The notes below the pieces were generated by a model, which had not been told where the DNA came from, did not search any database, and worked only from the letters and a program-made list of their open reading frames with translations. From Patiria miniata (lineage: Eukaryota > Echinodermata > Asteroidea > Valvatida > Asterinidae), in assembly GCF_015706575.1 (NCBI RefSeq), contig NW_024037076.1:19906898-19970897 (forward strand): a DNA stretch of 64,000 bases, in the 5' to 3' direction. The position numbers and the translations under genes were made by a program. Below, in pieces: positions 1 through 12,500 of the stretch; positions within the stretch are counted from its first letter, which is position 1; each line of letters begins with the position of its first letter.

Positions 1-382
1 ACTGTATGTCAGTGTTGACCTAAATCAGTGTCAAATAAGAATTTCTCTGCCGCACCTGCAATATTCACACATCACTTTTGCATTAGGTAATAGATGACTA
101 TTGACTGCCTCACTAGGTAACTATTGACTCCTTGGTGACTTAATTCTGTGACAGTGAGAATTTATCTGTTGCACACGTCTGCAATATTCACACATCACTT
201 TTGAAGAAGCAGTTAATAGTTTGTTGTATACAAATACTGGCTGCTTTGATTAGTGTCATGAAAGTAGCTTCTCAAGATGTACATTCAAAAGACCAAATCT
301 ATGGGTGGGTGAGGTGACATAACATACATATTTGTAGGTCAGACCTGTTGATGACATTAGTTAATTTTTTTCTTATTAACAG

Positions 383-530
383 AAAGCAATGCAGATCATA
401 GGTTTCAGTGATGAGGAGATTCTGGCCATCTACCAGCTACTAGCCAGCATCCTGAAGCTTGGTAATATGGAGTTCCAGGCATACGTAACCATGAACGGAA
501 CAGAGGGAGTCAAGATCACCAACCAAGAAG
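383..530 (+). CDS. MYO1B: MYO1B exon: motor, upper 50K region
   Basis: Acceptor AG at 381-382, donor GTATGT at 531; enters phase 0, leaves one base over. Encodes [16 protein letters not shown] and the LKLGNMEFQ motif of the upper 50-kDa domain. It is the first exon in the window; the upstream join is outside. Confidence 0.9.
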
Positions 531-3500
531 GTATGTGTCATGAGGGTGAATTGAGCTAACTGATACGCCTATATTATACAAATATTGAATGCTTCGAGTG
601 GTGTAGTAAAACTAGCCTCCCGAGGTGATCCATGGACATTCTATTTTTCCCGAGGCGAAGCCGAGGGAAAATAGAATGCTCCATGGATCACCGAGGCAGG
701 CTAGTTTTACTTCACCACGAGATAAAGCATTCAGTATTTGTTTTATAACACTTCACCCACAGATTCTGCTTGGTTTTAATATTTTAAATTATTTAAATCT
801 GGACACAGTTGAAATAAACTTCTCTCTGCCAAACCACCCCTTCACGAAACCCAACTCTGTGGCGCGCTCTCTTGGGAACAATACACACTACGCGCAATGC
901 TCAATGCGCACACCAGCATGCATTTGCACACAAATGCCGCGCCATGGTATAGTACTTTGGTTGCTACGGGTGTAGTACTTTTGGCCGAGCACTGAAAGAT
1001 AGCAAAAATAGAAAGTACCATGTGACTCGCTCTCGGCCAATCAAGACACAGAATATGTGGATGAGGTGTTATGATCTTAGCTATTGGGACCATTATTTGC
1101 CAGTCCCGTGTTTCGCATTGTTTATGCATACAGATTAGTAATCCAAAATGGCTGCCACCACTGAAAGCCTTGTATCTCACTAATCTTGCTTTGAAACATA
1201 GACAAATGACACAAACATGTCCAGCAATGGACCACAGCCATGATTTATGTCCGACAAGTTTGACAAGCGTGCACGTGCGTATGATGTGCACAGCTTGAGT
1301 ATGCATTTTGGCATTGGAAAGACACACGAGTTGTCGACCAGGTCTGCAGTGGGCGGGGCCTAGCCAATCCGTGTAATCTTTCCTTCAGTCAAATCATACA
1401 TGATTCAATAAATTAATGGAGATGAAGATGAAAAATTAACAAGTTACTTTGACCTTCACGCTGACGCCTGGCAAGCAATTTATCCATGCCATGAACACGT
1501 GTAGTGGATAGTGCTGTGTGTGACGTATCAAAACCGAATAAACTGATGATCTATCTGATGCGCTAACCATAACCATTTTCATATAAACCCTCTCCATTGA
1601 CAGACATGTACTAGCTCAGTTTTATGGCTGTGCTCACCACAACTCCTGATTTACATAAGGTGTTCAGATGATTTTGTGCAACAAGATACTATTTTCTCTA
1701 AATGGTAACTTCACTGGTGGAGCACAGAAATTTGTAAAATAGTTAGCCTGACTTTTTCTGAGAAATCATTTCAGATTGATAACAGATTTTCATTTCGAAA
1801 TTTTCAAGTATTGCTGGTATATCCAGTATTGTAACTTTGGCACTCTCTCTGACCACTTTGTTGACACAGGTTAAAAGCTTCAGACTGGCGCCCTGCGAAC
1901 AAAGACAATGACAGATCGGGAGCCAGCTGATTTTAACCCGGATAGCTCAGTTGGTTGAGTGCAAGTACAATGTTCCGAATGTTCCGGGTTCATACTCTAC
2001 CAGTTTCTGTGTTCACGTTGCTTTTATTACAATTCTTTTCAGATTTGGACGACGTGTGCGATATGCTGCAGTGCGAGCGCCACGACGTGATGCACGGGCT
2101 GACCAAACGGACGGTCCGTGGTGGCAAGGGAGACAAGGTCATCACGACACTCAGTTCATCCCAAGCGTTCTACGCCAGGGATGCCCTGTGCAAGGCCATC
2201 TATGATAGGCTCTTCACCTGGATTGTCAAGACTATAAACGAGAGTATCAGGGTAGGTCAACCAAAAAGATTTAGTACGCCTGTACCATTTTTACATATGT
2301 GAGCGGGACCCAGCCCATTATTGCTGAAACAAAGGGATATATTGGGTGTTAGGGATTGAATACACACTTATAGTAATGCTTTCTCTGGGGTTGGGGTCTT
2401 AATTATTGGCATACTTCAGAATGTGCTTTTGTCAGTATTCTCTTAGTCTGAGTATCACCGATTATCCACGGAGCCAAATCTCCGGTGTGACGTCTGATAT
2501 ATCAAAGCATGCAGATTTATGCGATCTCGCGCCTCAGCCAATTGGAGCCGCCTTTACTAAATCGTGACATCATTTTATTCCCAAATCAGGACTAAACGTG
2601 TGATTGGTCAATTCAAATGCAGTGTTTTGTAATACAACAGCCGGGCGCGTATCTCATAACATAATACAGAGCACGTGAGCACAGCCTTTGTTGCTGTGTC
2701 TAGGGTATTTTTTTGTCCGTGTCTATGATGTGACAACGGTGAATGACCGAAGACCCGATATAGAAAACGCCCGCTGATTGGTCAAGATACGGTTGTCTTG
2801 CATAATTAATCAGCAAATCTGCTCAAATGTCAAAGACTAGTATTCTCTAGGGTCTGCTGCCAAAACTTGACCCATATGCCTTCAGTTCTTTGCCTATTAG
2901 AGAACCTTGAAGAAATTGACAACATCCCCAGTTTCAGATTTTGAGTTCTTGTTATAGTTTCACCTTCATTTTCTTTTTTGATCACGACATCAACAGGTCA
3001 AGATCGGAGGGAGAAAGAAAGTCATGGGAGTGTTGGACATCTACGGGTTTGAGATCTTTGAGGTAAATGAAAGACTTTTTCTATCCTGAGTTTCAGGTGA
3101 ATAAAAAAAGTAACATCAGTCCTTGAGTTGGGCCTCCACGTCTGAAAAGGGCAATTCTAAACATGTTAGAAACTAAGATTACATGCAAGATGTAACTGCC
3201 ATAGAAATTCATCTTTGCCCTCACAAAAATTTAAAGTGGTTCCCTTACTTTTCAAGTGGACTATACAAAGCATAACAAGAAATACAATCCATCTCCATAA
3301 GTTTGAAAGAGCCATATTTAAGAAACAGTGATACAGACAATTGCAGCTTTAAGTACCAAATATGACTGTTAACTTTGAAAATATCACAATAAAAAAATGG
3401 CCAGTTTCAAAGTTTTTCTTTAAGCTAAAGTGTTTGCTAAAAATTACAAGGTAACTCTCAAAATTCCCTCATTGTGCAACAAACATTTCATTACCCTCAA

Positions 3501-6500
3501 AACAAATCTGTGAGTATATCAAGCTTAATTACTGAGGTGAGCAATGGCAGGCTTTATAACAATCAAGCTCTATGATTTATACACTGAAACTGATGCCACC
3601 TAAAAGACTACCTATTAGTATGCCATAATTTGTTGAAGTAAGTTACATACTTAAGCACTGCATAACTTTCTTGAAATGTGTTTAAATTATTGCACAGTTA
3701 ACCCATTAGCACCTGTATTACATTGTATTACATTGTATTACATTGTGCTTATTCACTGAAGAATCAATACAACTATAGGGTGCTTGGGTGGTTTCGGGTG
3801 CCACAGGGAGTAATAGGCAGGGCGGTTTTGGGTGCTTCAATGACTAAAGGGTTAATGTGACATTATATTGCCTTTACATTGAAACTTTGGACATTGGCTT
3901 CAGTTGTGATGAAGTGGTAGGGTTAACAAAGCAATAGGGTTGGTTTGATTAAGTAAAAGTTGGGAGTCAGGTTGGCGTAGCAGTACTTTCCTTGCCTTCC
4001 ACAGCTGTGACCTGGGTTCAAATCCCTCCTGTGTCAATATGTGGATTGGGTTTTCAGTCCCTACCTGATTCCGTGGGTTTTCCCCAGAATATCTTCTGGG
4101 CTTTGCGTCCCACCTCTAAAACTGTCATTTCTTCTCATTGTCTTCTCTCTGAGTTGGTGTTATGTTTCCCCTGGGATGCTTTACCGACTATAATAAACAG
4201 ATACAGATACAGAAGTGTTATTTGGTTGAACAATTTCTAGAACTCTCTCCTTTCTTCATGTTTCAGAGGAACGGCTTTGAGCAGTTCATCATCAACTACT
4301 GCAATGAGAAGCTACAGCAGATCTTCATTGAGTTGACACTGCAGGAGGAGCAGCAGGAGTACATCATTGAGGGCATTGAGTGGACACACATTGACTACTT
4401 CAATAACATCTCCATCTGTGAACTCATAGACAAGGTTGGCAGCAATTGATCATTGTGACGCATTCTGTCCAAATCAGGGGGAGTGTGTGGCCTAGTGGTT
4501 AGGGTTCGTGACTCATGATCATAGGGTCCGGGGTTCGAATCCAGCCGCTGGTCATATATTGTGTCCTTGGGCAAGGCACTTCACCCCCACTTGCCCCTCT
4601 CCACCCAGGAGTATAAATGGGTACCGGCATTAGCTGGGGAGTAACCTGCGATGGACTAGCATCCCATCCAGGGGGAGTAGAAATATTCTCAGTCGTTTCA
4701 TGCTACTGAAACCGGAGATAAACGCTGGCCTGATGAGCCACTTTGGCTCGCGACAGACTTTACAATTTTTTTCTGTCCAAATCAGACAACTCCAGTCAGA
4801 AATTGAGGCACAACCAACAACATAAATAACAAAATAATGTTCGGCTGATTTTCTTCCGATTTTTAGTTTTTCCCAAATTTGTAATTTAAAATACGGGGTA
4901 TGTCTAAACTATACTGTAAAAGATTTAGATAGTAATCTTGCCTCTGAAGTTGTATTTGGTTGATTTGTAGAGGTGTTACAATTCAAGAAATGCGTAACCT
5001 CCACAAAATAATCCGGCAATTTCTGTTTTCACTTTTGAGACATCATGAACTTTTACTAATTTACCAAGGAAAGTCTGTTTTCAAAAATGAAACAGAAATT
5101 TTAAAAAGGAAGATCGATATTTTCAATGGAAAAAAACCCCTATTTTCTATAAGCTGTCCAGAGGTGTCTGATTTTATACAACAATTCAAATGCGCTGTTA
5201 TCTGCTGCGATGGTTGTCACCAGCCCACAGGACAACTCAAAGTCTGAAGTTTTACAAGCCAGCAGCAGTTGTTGAGTTGTACGTGTACACCGGGCTTGTG
5301 AGGTGCGATTTCTTTGCCAAGTGGTCAACTCTCAAAATTAATGTACATCAGTAGACAAAATATTTTATCTGATCTCCTCTTTCTTCTGTTCAGAATAAAG
5401 CAGGCATTCTGGCCATGCTGGATGATGAGTGCCTTCGACCCGGCGACGTGACCGACGCTACCTACCTGAACAGACTCAACGCCTCCAAGTACATCGTTGG
5501 TCATAAGCACTACGAGAGCCGAGCTAAACTCAAGTCGGACAAGACCATCAACCATTCCAGCTTCCGACTACAACACTACGCCGGAGCGGTACAAATAAAC
5601 CTTGAACTAATGTCCAATTGTGCTGAGCAAATTTATGCGCCTAAGCAGAGATGAAACTTTTCTGATTTTAATCGGAAATCTAACTTTTTCAAATTTATTT
5701 CCAAATCTCCAATTTTTCTGACAATCTTTTTTCCCGCAAAGTCTGATTTGCAAATTGTATTTCAACAAATTTTATTAAAACAGCGCAGCAACATCTGTAT
5801 TGCGAGCTCAATTTTATTCTGTTTTACCAGTCGTCAGCGCACAGATTGTATGGTAGACGCATACAAGTAAGCCCGGATTGGAGTAGTTTCCGGCTGGAAA
5901 TAAGTTTAAGCATTAACCTTTGACATGTCTGAAACTATGTACAGAGCTTCCTGTTGCATGTGGAGTTCAACTGCAGTGAAATCCAAAAGGTTGTGTTATT
6001 TTCGGATGTTTCAGATTTAGTTTTACAAAATGCAATGCTTTAGAAATCACGATGATCGTCTTGGGGCACTTGTCTTGGAGTACCATGCTTATTCATTGCT
6101 TGGAATTTTTCCTCGACTTTCTCAAGCAAGAAAAGAAGTGTTTGTTGACGAGTCAGATACTTTAACCTTAATTCATAAATACCTCAGACAGTTTAGCTAT
6201 TCCTATTGGTCGAGAGCCCGTCACGTGGCCGGTATTAAACGGATGATAAAGACATGGCTAGCTGGTCTTAAACACTTTTCCAGTGTCACAATAAAATGTG
6301 GACTCCTAAAAATCCAGTGCCTCTTATCGTTTAATTGGTTGAACGTTCACAATCCTCACGTAGGCATGCGCAACACTACCAGGGAGTTAGAATTTTATAG
6401 TTCTAAATTCAAAACGCAACGCGCCAGGTGCGTTCTGCGCGACATCGCATAGAACATGATACGCGTGCGTCAATCTCCATAAAAGGGTTGTTTTCATCTT

Positions 6501-9500
6501 ACTCGCCAGCTGAACACTCCATTATTTTGCAGGAGGGATGATTCAAAAAGCATAAAGTGAATTTGTTGAACAAAATCGGGATGTTTTGCACGAATTATAT
6601 GATTTTTTTTTACCGAAAAGGTATTTATGAATGGGAATAAATATGTACTCCGTCGGTATTTATCACTCTGTTTAATACCACTTAGAGTCTGGGTGCTGAT
6701 AATTACCCTCGCCTCCGGCTCGGGTAATTATCAGCACCCAGACTCTAAGTGGTATTAAACAGAGTGATAAAAACCTCCGGAGCACACATTTATTCCCTTA
6801 TTCAGACTTTTTTAATAAGGAAAAACTGAACATTTTTCACATCATAAAATTTCGGTTGGATCTAAAATAAAACTGGAGGCGGTGTCCAATATTGGGCACT
6901 AAGTTTATTGTTATGTACATGTACATCATGTGCGCGGCCCAGATTTCGGACACAAATATTTTTCCGGCCTATTTTCCAATTTGTTTCCAGAGGCCAGTTT
7001 TATCTCTGCTTAAGAAAATTCTGCTGAGAACCAGCCGCAGGCATTAAACATTGCATGACGTTTTGACTGGTAACCTGTTTTCGCTAAGCAAACAATTTCT
7101 CTGCTCAGCCACCTTCTTTACTCAGGAGATCCATGAAATTGGCAAGCGTGCAAATCAAGTGTGACGTGTGTTTTTGTTTATGCGAGAAGAGCCTGCAATG
7201 CGCAAAGGCGACGCGGCCACTGTTGACACTTGAAATGGTGAACAACGTTTTAGGGTTATATTTCTCAAGATTTAAGAGTGAACTTATCAAATTGTGGCAA
7301 GACCAGTCTTGCGGGGTGTTAAGTCACAGGGCATAGGAGGTATATGGCAAGTTTCAGCAGTGTCTTCTTCGAGGGCTTTTCCCCATGGTGTTTAGATGTT
7401 TATTTCCTGGACTCCCTTGCAGTACGGTGTACTAGGCAAAGTCCATGTGTGGATTTTGCACAATTTGTCACCCACTTGTGCCTCAGATGGTGTTGGATGA
7501 AAATGAACCACTTTTAGATTAGCTTGTAGACATCTGAGTAATAGAACTGAAAAAAGTAAACCAGTAGGTTAAAAACAAAAAAGAAAATCATAAAAATCAC
7601 ACCAATTCAATTCAAAATCAATTCAAAAATCAGTTTATTCTGCAGTGTTGTAATTCAGAATGAATTGTTTTTTTGTATTCACAAGGTGACGTACGAAGTG
7701 GACGGCTTCATTGACAAGAACAACGACCTCCTATTCCGAGATCTGTCCGAGTTGATGTTCAAGTGTGAGCACATTCTCCTGCAGGACATGTTCCCGGAGG
7801 GAGACCCAAAGTTTAGCTCCAACAAGAGACCCATCACCACCGGGTTCCAGTTCAAGGTGGGTAGCTGGGGCCGAAAATGGCCTGAACTGGACCCTGTCAG
7901 GACATTGGAGGGGTAGTTCGGTTTGTCAAAAAGATAGCTCAATAAGAGTAAATATGTTAGCATGATATGATGAGAATAGGTAAATAATAACTAAAGGCTT
8001 TTGTTGTTTCTTCCACCTCATGACGCTGAACAATTCTTCTAACCTTCGATCCATCTTGATTTTTCAGTCTTGCAATTTGGAGCGCACACCGGGAATTGCA
8101 TTTGTCTTTTTGATTTTCTTTGTTCCATTAATACAATGAAAATTGAAGATGATTTTTTTGCTGATAGCTCATATATCCAATTGCTGGTTAGTAAATTTTA
8201 CCCTTGAAAGGTAGCAAGAGAAGCAGTTACAGCTAAATATCTTGCTCGAGGACACAAGGCAACCCCCCCCCCCAAAAAAGTCAATGCTACCACTGTAAAT
8301 GTACTGAAAACAAGTGTCTTTAATATTGGACTAGTTGCAAAGTTTCGCAGTTTCACATTTATTGTTTTCACTGACATCTTGGTAAGCATACTACCCAATC
8401 CAATCTACGGGACGTTATTTTGCCAAAAAGTATGATTTGCCTATACTTCACATTGAAATGCAGTGTTAAGTTACGTATGCATTTCTTTTGGTATTTTTTT
8501 CAGCTCTCAGTGGCGCAACTCATGAAGAATCTTCTGGCCAAGGACCCCAACTACATCAGATGTATCAAGGTATGAAACTGTCCTTTGTTTGGTTAATTTA
8601 ACAAAGCTAAATTACAGGTCAGAGGTGACAAAACAGCAATTAAGAACTCAATCCATTTCATTCTGTCAGGTTGGAAAGATCAACTGTTCATTTTCCAAAT
8701 TTCATTTCAAAACCTCCAAGTTGGTTTGAAGGACTTACAGTGATGCCAAAGTTTATAGTGGTGTTGCTTGAAATCGTCAGTAATTTTATGATAATATTTC
8801 CAAACCTCTGCTTGGGTGTGATTATTTTGATATTAAATGTTTAATGTAGTGTGTATATATTTTTCTTCTCATTTCAGCCCAATGACTACAAGAAGAGCGA
8901 CGTGTTTGATGAGAAGCTTGTCAGACATCAAGTCAGATATCTGGGGTAAGAATAAACAAACAACTCTATTCTCCCCCCACCCCCACAAAAATAAAGCAGC
9001 TCTTGGTCATTCTATAAAAGGGACCAAGGTGTGACATTGTAGATGACTTATTGTGACATTATTGATGACTTGATGACTTATCATGGACTTGTGATAGACT
9101 TGTGAGGAGTTCAGAAGATTTGGAAGGACTTGGGAGGACTTGTAATACACTCGATTACAACACTGCATTACACTTTTGAGTTACATGTAGTTCTGGAAAA
9201 GGGCTGACAACCAGCTTTTGGTTTGTGCTTGGCATCCCAGGTTGATGGAGAATGTGCGAGTGCGGCGTGCAGGCTACGCCTTCAGGCAGCCTTACGAGGT
9301 CTTCTTGGGTCGCTACAAGATGCTCTGCCCGTCCACCTGGCCCAACTGGCGCCGCCAAGCCCAGGACGGGGTCCGAGAGATCCTGACCCATCTCAAGGTC
9401 ACCAAGGAGGAGTATGCCTTCGGGAGAACCAAGATATTCATCCGCAACCCAAGAACAGTAAGTTACCGTGTACCGTGACTCCCCATGAACTTCCTGGATC

Positions 9501-12500
9501 CTCCGAAATCCTCCGCTGTGCACAAAACCGGTGGCACATTCTTTACATTTTCAAGGGCTCTACCTTCCTCAATCCTGCAAAATCCTCCAAAATGTCCCAG
9601 TAGATACTCAAGAAGCTGGGAGGGTCAGGGTTGATCTAGATTGAACCTACCGTGACAGACAGGGTCGGGGGAAGGAAAAAGCTTTTGGTATCATTTGGAA
9701 TGGGAAAGCGGTATAGACTAATGAAGCGACCCCCGTTACCGAGATAGCACCATGCTGTGGGTTTGTTCATAGCCTACCTCCATGGTTGAATAAAACACCA
9801 GTTGGGAGCGTACCACCATCTCCGTAATGGATTCTTTTACAAATGATCGTATACATAAGTCTAATGATACAAGTGAGTGAGTTGGAACAAATTCTCAAAT
9901 GCCAAGTCTTGGGCTCCAGTAGACTTGACATCTGTTTATTTGTTCTTATTGCCTGGGGCATGGACAAGTACTCACAATAAACATTGACTTCACTCGTGCA
10001 AGTCTTCCATTCTCCAAGTAACTCACCAGGGCATAGAAATTTGCAAAGCCAGAAAAACCACTTGTTTAGCAAAAACGGGTCACCAGCTTAAAATGTCCTG
10101 TGATGCGTCCTGTTAGTTACTGGTTCTCAGATGAATGTTGCCCAGCACATAAAACCACCAAGCAATATTTTTTATTGGCCTGTATTGGATTGAGCAACCC
10201 CTTGCTTCTCTCATGTTTTCAGTTGTTTGATCTGGAGGAGCGGCGGCACCGTAGGATGGAGGATCTAGCCACTCTGCTACAGAGGATCTACCGTGGCTGG
10301 AAGGCCTACTCCACGTTCCAACTGATGAGACAGAGTGCAGTCCTTATTGAGACTAGGTTCAGGGGATACAGGGTGAGACAGTCGTCTAAAAGAATAACGA
10401 TAAACTAGAGCCGATAATGGTACCCTTTGGGAGACATTCCCACAGACTTGTGCAACATTTTTTTCCCGACTTTCCAGACCCCAAACTCCAAGTTTCTTCT
10501 ATCCAACCCCAACAAAATTTGGTATTTTTAGTAACTGGATCACGAGCAATGGATTTAGCCTTTTTGCGATGTTAACATTTTGCCTCTAAATAGGAGCTGA
10601 GGCATTACAGAGACATTGAAATGTAAGATGTTATGCATGTTTTACTAAAATTACCCATTCTTATGACTGTCTGTGGAATGCCATTGGAAGCTATTGAGCT
10701 GAGTGAGAATTACAGATTACACACAGGTATTCAAATACGAGTGGGACTATATATTCATTTCAGTCAAGACTGAAACATTATTTTTACCGTCAGATTTTAT
10801 GTTTTGAATGTGATTAACAAGTCTGAAATATTGATAGCGATTTTTGTCTGTTTCCGTTGCGACTCTTCGTTCATTCATGGAGGTGGGAAAACGTCCATGT
10901 TTCATTGTATTTAATGGGTATTCATCACTTCGTAGAACGGTAGATCAGTGGTGATTTTTTTTATAAAAATAGTCATTACTTGGAATAGAGTATGCATATT
11001 AAGTGAAATTTTCACAGTTACTAGTCAATGACATGTACTTTATCCCTGTGTTATTTTTATGAAATAGAGCAGGCCACATATTTCAAAAAACGTTTGTAAA
11101 TTTGGTCACTTTCTTTTGACTCACCCCGTATGTCATCCATTGTCTTGAATTCCTCAGGAGAGAAAGCAGTATGTGAGGATACGCAACGCCACCATCATGA
11201 TCGCGTCTTACTACCGAGGCCACCAGGCCCGCAAGGAGTTCAGAAGACGAAAGTATCAAGCCAAGTGTCTCTGGGCAGCCAACATCGTACACAAGTACTT
11301 CTTGGGATGGAAGGTGCGTGCAGGACTCTGTTATCTTTAACCCTGTCATTGCCACTAAGAGTTTGCAGTGTTTTCTCGACCAGACAGTATGGGCTCTGTG
11401 CACGAATAGTAGATGGTATTTTGTCACCACTTGCAAATACTCTAGTGGGGGAGACACACTGCGTGTAGATACTGGTTGACACTCGTATTGCACGGACTGG
11501 TTCACCAGGGTTCCCAGTCATTCTGGAAATCAGGAAAAACCTTGAAAATGGGGTTCCATTTCTCCGGAAAAAATCTGAGAATTTCAGAAAAATATCAAAA
11601 ATCAGTGAAAAATCAAGGAATTTTACAGTGAGCCGGAAGGGAAAGACTTTTGCCAGTTTGGGGTATGTGCGTCGTGTAACATGTGTCCAAGTTGCGTTCT
11701 TTGACTGACTGGTAAGGGTGGTTTTTTAGTGTTAATGCATTGTGAATATTATCAGTATTTTAGTTGCTATGGTGTGACCACCTCGACTTCCCAGCAACCT
11801 TGTTCAAGTGAAAATATTTCTCATGGAATTTTGAAAAAAAGTTCAGGGAAATTTCAGGGAAAACTCAGGGAATTTGTTTTTATAAAGTGATGGGAATCCT
11901 GTTCATGCACCACTTACTGGTTCACAGTCATATTGCACGGACTGGTTCATGCTCGTATTGCACGAAGTAAGCAAGACTAATTTTGCTCTGAATGAGCTTG
12001 TAGCTCTTTGCAGGAACGTTCAATTGGGTCTTTGCATGAACGTTCAGCTATACTCGTGCACGGAGTCCATACCACCTCTGGGTTAGAGTGACCTAACCCA
12101 GACTACAATGTGGCTACAACGTGGGACTCACATGCAGCAGTATATTGATTAAAACCAGAATTTTGGGCTTGTGTTCATAGGCAAGACACTTTACTACAAT
12201 TGCCTCTCCCCCAGGAATATAGACTGATGAGAAACTGTCTTTGTATTTGCACTCACTTGAAGTATAAAGCGTCCTTTGCACCAATCTCAAGCTACTGCAC
12301 AATACTTATATCATGGCCTAATGGACAGAGCCAAACAAAAATTGAAGTGCTATAGCCTATCCCTAACAGTCCTGAATCCTCCAATTTTAATACGATTTTG
12401 CACACCCCCTAGGGAGTTAAGGTTTTAAGACATTTCTATAAAGTACTGTAAAAGCTCCACATTAGTATTATTCTGTCTACCATATGATATTTCTGTATTG

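Larger units (their letters stand above)
5618..7033. mobile_element. Inverted-repeat DNA element with nested MITE and hairpin
   Basis: Ends CTGAGCAAATTTATGCGCCT AAGCAGAGATGAAAC and the reverse complement of GTTTTATCTCTGCTTAAG...CTGCTGAG pair imperfectly over about 38 bp. Inside lie the 462-bp MITE at 6171-6632 and the hairpin at 6633-6797. Starts 30 bases after a MYO1B donor. Confidence 0.55.

Noticed and set aside
842..1327. 161-codon - strand ORF in the first MYO1B intron
   Set aside because: It runs through a dispersed repeat seen also at 17.5 kb, where the frame is not preserved; no domain.
1937..2003. Functional tRNA gene
   Set aside because: The B-box is degenerate and I could not close acceptor, anticodon and T arms; a SINE or pseudogene is more likely.
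6030..6452. 140-codon + strand ORF (and the 79-codon ORF at 48439-48678)
   Set aside because: It lies across the 462-bp MITE; the two copies are not kept in frame over the same length and no known protein is matched.
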